Shown: piece after piece, positions 16,482 through 22,778 of the stretch
How the letters are laid out: every line of letters starts with the position of its first letter
How positions within the stretch are numbered: the stretch's first letter is position 1
Assembly (NCBI GenBank): GCA_017455145.1
Contig: JAFTBP010000011.1
Location: 1-33,839 of the forward strand
DNA from: Candidatus Saccharimonadota bacterium
GTDB lineage: Bacteria > Patescibacteriota > Saccharimonadia > Saccharimonadales > Saccharimonadaceae
Length of the DNA stretch: 33,839 bases
Direction of reading: 5' to 3'
Translations under genes and position numbers: made by a program
Notes under the pieces: model-generated
Database searches by the model: none
What the model was told of the DNA's origin: nothing
The model's input: the letters and a program-made list of their open reading frames with translations, nothing else

Positions 16482-17000
16482 TTAGATAGCGGCTTCGACG
16501 GCGGCCCAGGTAGCGTTGTCGTTGTTGGCTGGGATGATGACGGCGACTTGGGAGCCTTCTTGGAGACGGAAATAAGTAACAGAGGCATAGAGAACTTCGT
16601 ACTCTTTGCCGGATACTTCTACGAAATATTTATCGTCGTGATGAGTAAGTGTACCAATGACGGTTTTTCTTTCAACTGGACCAATCTGCTTATAGAGGAA
16701 CTTACCTTCTGGAGTGATGGTAAGTTTCATAATGTCACCCTCAACGAGCTTAGACTTGGATGCATAGTTAGCGGGGACAGGATAATTTTTGCCTTCTTGG
16801 TCAATCATAATTTGACCATCAAAGACGCCTTCTATTACTCTACCTTCAGGAGCGGAGACTACGACGTCGCGAGGCGCAGTGATAGCTTCGCCGTCGCCGA
16901 GCACAGAAATTAACAGCTCTTTTGCTGCTGACAAATTAGTCTCGGCCTCTTGGATAAGGCTGCGAAGTCTTTTTATTTGTTTTTCTGGTAATTCAGACAT
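16482..17000 (-). CDS. Conserved-type hypothetical protein with coiled-coil N-terminus and beta-barrel-like C-terminus
   Basis: 172 residues, no assigned function. An N-terminal helix (about residues 5-35, KQIKRLRSLIQEAETNLSAA) is followed by beta-rich segments containing EGRVIEGVFDGQIMIDQEGK, then SKLVEGDIMKLTIT and YFVEVSGKEYEVLYASVTYF. The alternating strands and a GD/EG turn pattern suggest one or two small barrels, as in nucleic-acid-binding folds (inference). The ATG at 17000 is chosen for its GAGAGG ribosome binding site; an upstream in-frame start at 17057 lies before the promoter -10 box. It precedes dnaX on the same strand. Confidence 0.7.
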   Translation of the reverse strand: MSELPEKQIKRLRSLIQEAETNLSAAKELLISVLGDGEAITAPRDVVVSAPEGRVIEGVFDGQIMIDQEGKNYPVPANYASKSKLVEGDIMKLTITPEGKFLYKQIGPVERKTVIGTLTHHDDKYFVEVSGKEYEVLYASVTYFRLQEGSQVAVIIPANNDNATWAAVEAAI

Positions 17001-17036
17001 ACCTCTCGCATCCTGTCTGTTAAATATAGTATTGAT

Positions 17037-17042
17037 ATTATA
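17037..17042 (-). promoter_or_regulatory. -10 box of the 17000 gene
   Basis: Minus-strand TATAAT at 17042-17037, about 37 bases before the ATG, with the ribosome binding site in the leader. No TG extension is seen. Confidence 0.45.
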
Positions 17043-17165
17043 GTACACCAGCAACAATTTAAAGTCAATAATTTTCTCTCAAAAGTTTTCCACGTAAATT
17101 ACAGATAGAAGGCTGAAAATGTTGTAAATTTGACAATGACAGACCGTAGAAAAGAGTTATTGATA

Positions 17166-17194
17166 TTGACTTTTTAGACTATCTGTGCTATAAT
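17166..17194 (+). promoter_or_regulatory. Shared-type promoter copy 1
   Basis: TTGACT at 17166-17171, a 17-base spacer ending ATCTGTGC, and TATAAT at 17189-17194. It is nearly identical to promoters at 19178, 28858 and 29376. Its leader has GAGTTGGGGTGG, CTCTTTA and GGAGGT. Confidence 0.85.
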
Positions 17195-17233
17195 AGAAGA
17201 GTTGGGGTGGTGCTCTTTAAGATGGAGGTGCTA

Positions 17234-17422
17234 ATGTTAGAATTTTTTACAACTACTGAAACAGGTTTGGAACTATTGGAACGTGCGGCGACTGCAAAAC
17301 CGCAAACGACTGGAAGAACTATGTTTGGCACAGATGATGCTAAGGTATTTGCTAATATGGGGCGGGTAAATTATCCGCCGGGATATTTAGACGCAGGAGA
17401 ATATGACAGAATAACAAGATAA
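17234..17422 (+). CDS. Small unknown protein (62 residues)
   Basis: Not recognised. It is a soluble, mixed-charge protein without a signal or membrane segment. The N-terminal half looks helical (FFTTTETGLELLERAATAK), and the C-terminal half carries FANMGRVNYPPGYLDAGEYD. Support for a real gene comes from its own consensus promoter, a GGAGGT ribosome binding site 6 bases before the ATG at 17234, and a strong terminator just after the stop. An ATG at 17222 is in frame but overlaps the ribosome binding site. It occupies the position after rplL where rpoB often sits, on the opposite strand. Confidence 0.65.
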   Translation: MLEFFTTTETGLELLERAATAKPQTTGRTMFGTDDAKVFANMGRVNYPPGYLDAGEYDRITR

Positions 17423-17432
17423 TCGCACCACC

Positions 17433-17464
17433 AAAAATCCACCTCAGACGAGGTGGACTTTTTT
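17433..17464. terminator. Bidirectional terminator between the 62-residue gene and rplL
   Basis: Stem TCCACCTC/GAGGTGGA (17438-17445 and 17450-17457), loop AGAC, A-run on the left and TTTTTT on the right. Confidence 0.9.
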
Positions 17465-17494
17465 GTGGTAAACAATCCGACAGAATTTAATAAA

Positions 17495-17878
17495 TTAAGC
17501 GAGCTCGACAGTAGCGCCAGCTTCTTCAAGGGATTTCTTGAGGGCTTCAGCTTCGTCTTTAGCGACTTTCTCTTTGACGGTAGCAGGAGCACCATCAACG
17601 ATAGCTTTTGCTTCGCCAAGGCCAAGGCCAGTAGCTTCCTTAACAGCTTTGATGACAGCAATCTTCTGAGCGCCAGCGTCTTTTAAGACGACGTCAAATT
17701 CAGATTTGCCTTCATCAGCGGCACCAGCGTCGGCACCAGCGGCAGGACCAGCAACTGCAACAGCGGCAGCGGCAGGCTCAATGCCATATTCATCTTTTAG
17801 TACAGTTTTGAGTTCGTTCACTTCAAGAACGGTAAGTTTGACCAATTCTTCGGCCAATTTTTTAATATCAGCAGCCAT
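17495..17878 (-). CDS. rplL: Ribosomal protein L7/L12
   Basis: 127 residues, the usual length. It forms the stalk dimers of the 50S subunit that recruit translation GTPases. The N-terminal dimerisation helix, a flexible Ala/Gly-rich hinge ([19 protein letters not shown]) and the C-terminal domain with [20 protein letters not shown] and [14 protein letters not shown] are all present. A GGAG ribosome binding site precedes the ATG. It follows rplJ by a 32-base gap and shares its regulated transcript. rpoB, commonly next, is absent from this place. Confidence 0.98.
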   Translation of the reverse strand: MAADIKKLAEELVKLTVLEVNELKTVLKDEYGIEPAAAAVAVAGPAAGADAGAADEGKSEFDVVLKDAGAQKIAVIKAVKEATGLGLGEAKAIVDGAPATVKEKVAKDEAEALKKSLEEAGATVELA

Positions 17879-17910
17879 TTGAGACTCCTTTCAAGTTAAA
17901 TTAATAAATG

Positions 17911-18432
17911 CTAATTTGCGTGGGCTTCTAGACCGGAGACGATACCAGATAGACCGCCAGAAAGGGCGGAGATGGAATCGGTAGCACCGGAGAGAAGTTG
18001 GGCAACCACCTGGGCGATAAGCTCGTTCTTTGATGGGAGAGCAGCAAGGCTCTTGACCTCATCTTCGGAGAGGTTAACACCTAGATCATTGATTGCGCCA
18101 GCGATTTGGAGAGCGTCGTGGGACTTACCAAATTCGGCAAGTACCTTAGCTGGGGCAACTTCGTCGCTGTCAGAAACAGCGTAGAGAAGTTGGCCAGTAA
18201 GACCGGTAGTATCGGTGTCTTTGTAGACAGCGATTTCGCCTAGGGCGACGCGGACCAAACGGTTTTTGACGACTTTGATTTTGACGCCGTTTTCACGAGC
18301 AGACTTTCTAAGCTCTTGGAGCTCGGCAACGGTTAGACCCTGATAGCGGGCAAAAACAGTCATCTTAGAACTAGATAGAAGCTCAGTCAAATCAGCAACT
18401 AAAGTTTGCTTTTTATCCTTTGAGATAGCCAT
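17911..18432 (-). CDS. rplJ: Ribosomal protein L10
   Basis: 173 residues. It anchors L7/L12 dimers to the 23S rRNA. The N-terminal domain has VFARYQGLTVAELQELRKS and VKNRLVRVAL. The C-terminal helix that binds L12 dimers ends in SALSGGLSGIVSGLEAHAN. The ATG at 18432 is preferred over a TTG six bases upstream. It is preceded by a structured leader that fits the L10 autoregulatory element, so L10-L12 probably represses its own mRNA. Confidence 0.96.
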   Translation of the reverse strand: MAISKDKKQTLVADLTELLSSSKMTVFARYQGLTVAELQELRKSARENGVKIKVVKNRLVRVALGEIAVYKDTDTTGLTGQLLYAVSDSDEVAPAKVLAEFGKSHDALQIAGAINDLGVNLSEDEVKSLAALPSKNELIAQVVAQLLSGATDSISALSGGLSGIVSGLEAHAN

Positions 18433-18469
18433 ATTCAAGTTCCTTGATTAAATTATGTAAAGGCGTCGG

Positions 18470-18569
18470 ATTGTTAAATTCCGTTACCGTTTTAGATATA
18501 AGAATGCTTTAAAAGCGTATCCTCGGCGACATAATTAAGGATGACTCCCGTCGCTGTCTTTGGTAACTT
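18470..18569 (-). promoter_or_regulatory. L10 leader (autoregulatory RNA)
   Basis: The minus-strand RNA is closed by GTTACC (18567-18562) pairing with GGTAAC (18488-18483). Inside are AAAGACAGCGACGGGAG and GTCGCCGAGGAT, which pair through GCGAC/GTCGC and ATCC/GGAT. The AAAGACAG and GCCGAGGA elements are typical of the L10 leader family, in which L10-L12 binding controls rplJL expression. A small CGGA/TCCG hairpin follows. Confidence 0.75.
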
Positions 18570-18574
18570 GTTAT

Positions 18575-18583
18575 ATTTTAGCA
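18575..18583 (-). promoter_or_regulatory. Extended -10 promoter of rplJ-rplL
   Basis: Minus-strand TGCTAAAAT (TAAAAT at 18580-18575), placing the transcript start near 18568 at the base of the L10 leader. Confidence 0.6.
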
Positions 18584-18650
18584 TAGAGGAGCAAAAAATA
18601 CAAGGGGTATTTATCTTTTGTCGTTTAGTGTGAAAAAGAGCTATTAGCTC

Positions 18651-18683
18651 AAAAAAATAAAGGCCGCAAATTTGCGGCCTTTT
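18651..18683 (-). terminator. Terminator of the acidic protein gene
   Basis: A perfect 10-pair inverted repeat (AGGCCGCAAA/TTTGCGGCCT, 18661-18680) followed on the minus strand by TTATTTTTTT. The rest of the stretch between 18584 and 18725 holds nothing else I can name. Confidence 0.85.
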
Positions 18684-18725
18684 AAAGTGAGTGTAATTGG
18701 GGTGTTAGTAGTTAGGTATTACTAT

Positions 18726-19070
18726 TTACTCTTCTGCGGGATTACTATCTCCCCCTTCGGAATCTTCTCCCGCGTCATCGCCAGCTTCTCCGGCATCATC
18801 GCCAGCTTTTTCATTCTCGTCGCCTGATTCTCCCTCTCCTGCGTCGTCTCCTGATCCTTCGCCAGCATCATCACCTGCGTCATCTCCTGCGTTTTCTTCG
18901 CCTTCATCGGCAATATCTCCCTCTCCTGCAGGGGAATTTTCAGTGGTTCCCTCTTCTACCGGAGTTTCGTCGCCGGCGTTTTCTTCAGCCTTAACTTCTT
19001 CTTCGGTCTGAATTTCTTCAGCCTTAACTTCTTCAGTACTTTCAACAGTGGTATTCTCTTCGTTTCCCAT
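18726..19070 (-). CDS. Highly acidic low-complexity protein
   Basis: 114 residues, not recognised. It contains almost no hydrophobic residues and is dominated by Glu, Asp, Gly and Ala. The N-terminal half has Glu/Val/Lys repeats (EEVKAEE twice) and the C-terminal half degenerate AGDDAGE/GDD repeats. It is probably disordered and strongly negative, with no signal peptide. The Glu/Thr-rich start resembles the tails on L1 and S11 in this window. The ATG at 19070 has a GGAGGTG ribosome binding site 8 bases away. The leader (GAGTTGAGGGGATGG, then CTTACAG) resembles other G-rich leaders here; a weak TGATACCAT at 19140-19132 may be its -10 box. It has its own terminator. Confidence 0.65.
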   Translation of the reverse strand: MGNEENTTVESTEEVKAEEIQTEEEVKAEENAGDETPVEEGTTENSPAGEGDIADEGEENAGDDAGDDAGEGSGDDAGEGESGDENEKAGDDAGEAGDDAGEDSEGGDSNPAEE

Positions 19071-19177
19071 AACGCTTACACCTCCAATACTGTAAGTTAC
19101 AAAGTTATCCATCCCCTCAACTCACCAAGCTATGGTATCACAAAATAGAAATAAATACAAGATTTTTCTAAAAATCT

Positions 19178-19206
19178 TTGACTTTTTTAAGCATCTGTGC
19201 TATAAT
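19178..19206 (+). promoter_or_regulatory. Shared-type promoter copy 2
   Basis: TTGACT at 19178-19183, a 17-base spacer ending ATCTGTGC, and TATAAT at 19201-19206. The leader of about 80 bases holds a GTGTT/AACAC hairpin and ends in AAGGAGG. Confidence 0.85.
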
Positions 19207-19290
19207 AGAGAGATAGTGTTAAAACACAAAATGTTCCTTAACAGGTTAGCTTGCGAGATTCATAGGCTAGAAGCCGGAAAGGAGGCCAAA

Positions 19291-19779
19291 ATGAGCCTAA
19301 CTAATTTCAACTATACTAGGATATCTAAACCACCGTTTGTTGGGAATGCGACGCGCTACATAGAAGCGCAGGAGACGCCGCTTTGCCAGCTGGCTGAGGC
19401 GATTAATCCTGATTTCTTGTCGGAGAACGTCAGTTTTGACGAGACTGTCGGAACGAAATTCTACTCTGGCGATTTGGTCAAGATTTGGAGTAATCCGATA
19501 CTTCTTAGAGCACTTCTCTCTCATCCGACGGCTTTGCCTGACATTAAGAAATATACAAAATATCACGGAATGCAGATTGATCAGGTCAAAGTGTCTGAGG
19601 CGTTACATTGCTTAGGCATAACGCAGGATGCTCTTTGGGAAAACAATATAGAGACCGTTGAAGATTTGGTTTCTAATTTCCATAAGATTGATAACGAACT
19701 GGCGCGCCAGGATCTCAATTCGGCATTTTTGTCGATGTATGGAATTAACCTAATGGAAACAGTAGCAGAAGCTAGCTAA
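19291..19779 (+). CDS. Unknown protein with an RNA polymerase alpha-CTD-like segment
   Basis: 162 residues, not assigned to a family. The start ATG has GGAAAGGAGG 6 bases upstream. The protein looks soluble and mostly helical. Residues 108-129 (LGITQDALWENNIETVEDLV) resemble the helix-hairpin-helix of the alpha C-terminal domain, for example LGLSARTANALTNNDIKTV in this window's rpoA. This hints at DNA or protein contacts at promoters, but is only a short visual match. It has its own shared-type promoter and a strong terminator, and sits between the rplJL and rplA transcripts on the opposite strand. Confidence 0.65.
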   Translation: MSLTNFNYTRISKPPFVGNATRYIEAQETPLCQLAEAINPDFLSENVSFDETVGTKFYSGDLVKIWSNPILLRALLSHPTALPDIKKYTKYHGMQIDQVKVSEALHCLGITQDALWENNIETVEDLVSNFHKIDNELARQDLNSAFLSMYGINLMETVAEAS

Positions 19780-19788
19780 CCTATTTTA

Positions 19789-19817
19789 CGCCCCAGATAA
19801 GTTCTGGGGCGCTTTTT
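19789..19817 (+). terminator. Terminator of the 19291 gene
   Basis: Stem CGCCCCAGA/TCTGGGGCG (9 pairs, 19789-19797 and 19803-19811), then CTTTTT. The T-run runs straight into the rlmH -10 element. Confidence 0.9.
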
Positions 19818-19818
19818 A

Positions 19819-19827
19819 TGCTAAAAT
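19819..19827 (+). promoter_or_regulatory. Extended -10 promoter of rlmH
   Basis: TGCTAAAAT (TAAAAT at 19822-19827), then 6 bases and the ATG at 19834. It begins one base after the preceding terminator T-run. Confidence 0.6.
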
Positions 19828-19833
19828 AAAGAT

Positions 19834-20265
19834 ATGATTAGAGTAATTGCGGGTGGAAAAAAGTCTAAAGATTGGGTATTAGAAGGTCAAAATGAGTACG
19901 AAAAAAGGCTAAAAAAGCCGTTTGATGTCCATTTTGAGTATTTTGATGAGGAGAAAATCGCAAATCTTCAGTCTAACTGGCCGTTCAAATCGTCTGAATA
20001 TGTAATTCTTCTAGATGAGCGGGGTGAGAACATTTCTTCGCCAGAGTTATCAGAGAGGCTAGAAAAGGTGTTTATCTCCGGAAAAAGCGTTGCGATTATA
20101 ATCGGAGCGGCTTATGGGGTATCAGAAGAAGTCAGAACGCGAGCAGATTTTGTTTGGAGCGTTTCTAAATTAGTGTTTCCGCACGAATTGATGAGGGTGA
20201 TTTTGGCCGAGCAGATTTATCGTGCTCAGGAAATATCTAGGGGTGGAAAATATCACCATTTGTGA
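19834..20265 (+). CDS. rlmH: 23S rRNA (pseudouridine-1915-N3) methyltransferase RlmH
   Basis: 143 residues. It is a SPOUT-class enzyme that methylates pseudouridine 1915 of 23S rRNA with S-adenosylmethionine. ILLDERGENISSPELSERL is the conserved central block, AIIIGAAYGVSEEVR the knot loop (GAAYG where GGAxG is usual), and LPHE-like FPHELMRVILAEQIYRA plus the C-terminal YHH complete the active site. The mRNA is likely leaderless. The stop codon overlaps the extended -10 box of the next gene. Confidence 0.95.
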   Translation: MIRVIAGGKKSKDWVLEGQNEYEKRLKKPFDVHFEYFDEEKIANLQSNWPFKSSEYVILLDERGENISSPELSERLEKVFISGKSVAIIIGAAYGVSEEVRTRADFVWSVSKLVFPHELMRVILAEQIYRAQEISRGGKYHHL

Positions 20266-20271
20266 TATAAT
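20263..20271 (+). promoter_or_regulatory. Extended -10 promoter of the 20322 gene
   Basis: TGATATAAT (TATAAT at 20266-20271) overlaps the rlmH TGA stop. The leader contains a TGCCT/AGGCA hairpin, TTCATTTACAG and a GGGGGTGAG ribosome binding site. No good -35 box is seen. Confidence 0.5.
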
Positions 20272-20321
20272 AATAGGGTTGTGCCTGGGGGAGGCAAGTT
20301 CATTTACAGGGGGTGAGTGGT

Positions 20322-21164
20322 ATGAAAAATCGTTTTTTGATGCTGGCGCGAGTAGAAGAGAAACTAACATATCTATTTCGTGACCAAAAAAGAGCGTCGA
20401 GTATGGTAACAAAGGTATTGACTGAGCACTGGGGACTCCATTATAGTGAGGTGGTTCAGGAAATGCTAAAAGAACACAACCTAAAAGTGTCTGATGTGGT
20501 GCTGTTTGCGTTTGCGATTTCTTGTTTTGAAGAAGACGCGTATAATCCAAAAAGACACAAGGGCGAGGAGCCACTAGTCTATCTAGGGCTGTCTAATATG
20601 TGGTTTAACTGGAATTTGCCAGGGTTTACACCACTGGTTCGGCACTTGCACGTGGCGATGGGGCTAAAATATCTGGGAGTATCTAGTGATGCCTATGATA
20701 TTTTTGCGCTGGATTGCTCGGATCTAAATAACGTCTATGATATCCAACCACAAGGACACGCCGTAATCTATCGTATGCTAATTCTATCAGAGGTAGAAAA
20801 CGTGCTAGCGAGAGTAAATGGCGGAGAAAACAAGGCGTTTTTTGCGATAAAGCGGGCGCTCTCTAATCGCTCTAGGTTTGTAATGGCGGACGATAATTAT
20901 CGTGACAGTTTTTGTTTCTTGGTCTATTTTGGGGACGAGAAACGGGGCTATCGCGAGGCACTAATTAGAAATCCTGTGGACCGCAAGGAATATGTTCGAC
21001 ACAATCCAATTTCGGCATTCTGGTTTGACGAAACGTTCTATGAAGTCAGCAAATCTGACCGGTGGATGATAACGGATTTTATGAGCACCGCTAAGGTTAG
21101 TTATATCACCGACCAGAACAACTATCTGGTTTATCGCGTTAAATTTAATGATTTAATTGTCTAA
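20322..21164 (+). CDS. Unknown soluble protein (280 residues)
   Basis: Not recognised. There is no signal peptide or membrane helix. The N-terminal third is helical and charged (VEEKLTYLFRDQKRASSMV), with several His/Trp/Tyr-rich stretches (NMWFNWNLPGFTPLVRHLHV) and a C-terminal half with KEYVRHNPISAFWFDE that looks alpha/beta. No catalytic signature can be named. The ATG at 20322 follows GGGGGTGAG by a short gap. It has its own promoter at the end of rlmH and a terminator after the stop, so it is an autonomous unit inserted between the rplA and rplJ transcripts. Confidence 0.65.
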   Translation: MKNRFLMLARVEEKLTYLFRDQKRASSMVTKVLTEHWGLHYSEVVQEMLKEHNLKVSDVVLFAFAISCFEEDAYNPKRHKGEEPLVYLGLSNMWFNWNLPGFTPLVRHLHVAMGLKYLGVSSDAYDIFALDCSDLNNVYDIQPQGHAVIYRMLILSEVENVLARVNGGENKAFFAIKRALSNRSRFVMADDNYRDSFCFLVYFGDEKRGYREALIRNPVDRKEYVRHNPISAFWFDETFYEVSKSDRWMITDFMSTAKVSYITDQNNYLVYRVKFNDLIV

Positions 21165-21176
21165 CTCCCTCACAAC

Positions 21177-21204
21177 AAAAGCCACCCGCTAGGGGTGGCT
21201 TTTT
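21177..21204. terminator. Bidirectional terminator between the 20322 gene and rplA
   Basis: Stem GCCACCC/GGGTGGC (21181-21187 and 21193-21199), loop GCTAG, AAAA on the left and TTTTT on the right. Confidence 0.9.
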
Positions 21205-21220
21205 AATGTCTCTTAGGCGA

Positions 21221-22129
21221 TTAGTTGTAGAGGTTTTCTACAGCGATAGATGGGCCTTGGGAGGTAGTAAGATAAACGGACTTAACATACTGACCTTTAA
21301 GAGAGGCAGGTTTCTGGGACTTTAATGAGTCAAAGAAAGCGTTAGCGTTCTGAAGTAGCTTGTCTTCTCCAAAGGAGACCTTGCCGAGTCCGATGTGGAC
21401 GATAGCTTGTTTGTCTACGCGGTATTCTACCTTACCGGCTTTGGCTTCTTTGACAGCTTTTTCTACGTCCATAGTGACGGTGCCGGCTTTTGGATTAGGC
21501 ATAAGGCCTTTTGGACCAAGTAAGCGAGCAAAGCGACCGAGCTTTGGCATGAATGCAGGAGTAGAAATAAGGACGTCAAAGTTGATTTCGCCCTTTTCTA
21601 GGCGCTTCAAAAAGGCGTCATCCTCGGCGATGTCAGCGCCAGCGGTGGCAGCTTTTTTGGCTTCGTCTAGAGGGGCAAAAACAGCTACGCGGACAGTCTT
21701 GCCGTTACCGTTAGGGAGAACTAGGGTAGTTCTAATGTTTTGGTCGGCCTGACGTGGGTCTACGCCAAGGCGAACGTGGGCTTCCATGGTAGCGTCAAAT
21801 TTAACTGGGCTAGTTTTAATAGCTAGAGCAACAGCGTCTTTTAGGCTGTAAACCTTGCCTTTTTCGACGAGTTTAGCGACTTCTTGGTATTTTTTGCCAC
21901 GGCGCTCAAGGAGCGGGCGAACCTTAGGAGCTGCGCCTTTTGGCTTCTGTTCAGCTTCTTTTTCGGCTTTTTTGGTCTCGACCTTGCGAGCTTGGCGCTC
22001 TTCTTCGGCCTTAACCTCTTCGATGTGTTTTTTGGACTTTTTGCCGGATTTGGCAAATTTTTCTTCTGTAACGACCTCAGTTTCTGGGGTTTCTACAGGG
22101 GTGGTAAGTTTGGCATCTTCTTCTGCCAT
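21221..22129 (-). CDS. rplA: Ribosomal protein L1 with N-terminal extension
   Basis: 302 residues, about 70 more than typical L1. The C-terminal part is canonical: RRGKKYQEVAKLVEKGKVYS, FDATMEAHVRLGVDPRQADQ, and the hallmark LLGPKGLMPNPKAGTVT. The extension is a Glu/Lys-rich, probably disordered tail (MAEEDAKLTTPVETPETEVV at its start). L1 forms the mobile stalk at the ribosomal E site and often represses its own mRNA. It is separated from rplK by an inserted gene and has its own promoter. Confidence 0.96.
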   Translation of the reverse strand: MAEEDAKLTTPVETPETEVVTEEKFAKSGKKSKKHIEEVKAEEERQARKVETKKAEKEAEQKPKGAAPKVRPLLERRGKKYQEVAKLVEKGKVYSLKDAVALAIKTSPVKFDATMEAHVRLGVDPRQADQNIRTTLVLPNGNGKTVRVAVFAPLDEAKKAATAGADIAEDDAFLKRLEKGEINFDVLISTPAFMPKLGRFARLLGPKGLMPNPKAGTVTMDVEKAVKEAKAGKVEYRVDKQAIVHIGLGKVSFGEDKLLQNANAFFDSLKSQKPASLKGQYVKSVYLTTSQGPSIAVENLYN

Positions 22130-22192
22130 TATATTCCTTTCTGTGGTGATAACGGAGACGAGCTCCTCCCATCAAATTAATTTATGCTCTCT

Positions 22193-22221
22193 ATTATAGC
22201 ATATTAGAGGGAGAACTGCAA
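22193..22221 (-). promoter_or_regulatory. rplA promoter
   Basis: Minus-strand TTGCAG (22221-22216), a 17-base spacer ending ATGC, and TATAAT at 22198-22193. The leader of about 55 bases contains GATGGGAGGAGCTCGTCTCC, a possible hairpin that might be an L1 operator, then AGAAAGGAA before the ATG. It is divergent from the 22236 promoter. Confidence 0.7.
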
Positions 22222-22235
22222 TGGGTGGTCCTCTA

Positions 22236-22264
22236 TTGACAATTACGCTAAAGTGTGCTATAAT
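22236..22264 (+). promoter_or_regulatory. Consensus promoter of the 22314 gene
   Basis: TTGACA at 22236-22241, a 17-base spacer ending GTGTGC, and TATAAT at 22259-22264, an almost ideal extended -10 promoter. Confidence 0.8.
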
Positions 22265-22313
22265 TTAAGGACGAGCAGTTCATAGTACATTAAGATTGAA
22301 AGGGGTGGGAAAT

Positions 22314-22757
22314 ATGAACAATGAACTATTCAACGCTACTGTTGCATTATTCTCTAAGGTGTTAGGAGTGCAGGTACTCCTAGAAAAGAAGATGACCGCA
22401 TACTACTTTGATTCTAGCTTCATTGACAGATGCGAAAGGCACGAATCGGTAGGCGTAAAGATGTATCGCTCTACTAGTTGGAGACGGAGATTTGGGGTAT
22501 TTATCCCAGGTCACGAAAAATACACCTGGTACGAAATCCAGATTAAGGATTTTGATATGGACGGCGTCTGGAAACCTGAGGACCTTAGATACTCTGAAAT
22601 AGACCGAATTGAGAGATTTCTCAATCAATATGGCAAAGAGAAATTCTCTGGTTCTACTACGGAAGAGTTCCTAGTAAGGCTGGGAGATATTAACTATATC
22701 AGAGAAGTAATGACAGAGATAATGACAGAAAATGTAAAAAATGGGCGCTCAATTTGA
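22314..22757 (+). CDS. Unknown small charged protein (147 residues)
   Basis: Not recognised. It is soluble and rich in charged and aromatic residues, with no membrane segment. It starts with a helix (NNELFNATVALFSKVLGVQV). The middle is beta-like and aromatic (FGVFIPGHEKYTWYEIQIKD) and the C-terminus is helical (EEFLVRLGDINYIREVMTE). The ATG at 22314 follows GGGGTGGG. A TTG at 22296 is in frame but lies before the ribosome binding site. The stop codon lies inside the terminator stem. It sits between rplA and the membrane protein gene, in the middle of the former rplK-rplA junction. Confidence 0.65.
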   Translation: MNNELFNATVALFSKVLGVQVLLEKKMTAYYFDSSFIDRCERHESVGVKMYRSTSWRRRFGVFIPGHEKYTWYEIQIKDFDMDGVWKPEDLRYSEIDRIERFLNQYGKEKFSGSTTEEFLVRLGDINYIREVMTEIMTENVKNGRSI

Positions 22758-22768
22758 GCGTCCTTTTT
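22736..22768. terminator. Bidirectional terminator between the 22314 and 22779 genes
   Basis: Stem GGGCGCTC/GAGCGTCC (22743-22750 and 22756-22763, one G-U), loop AATTT, then TTTTT on the plus strand. The A-run at 22736-22741 gives the T-run for the opposite strand. Confidence 0.85.
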
Positions 22769-22778
22769 CTTGGGGGAG

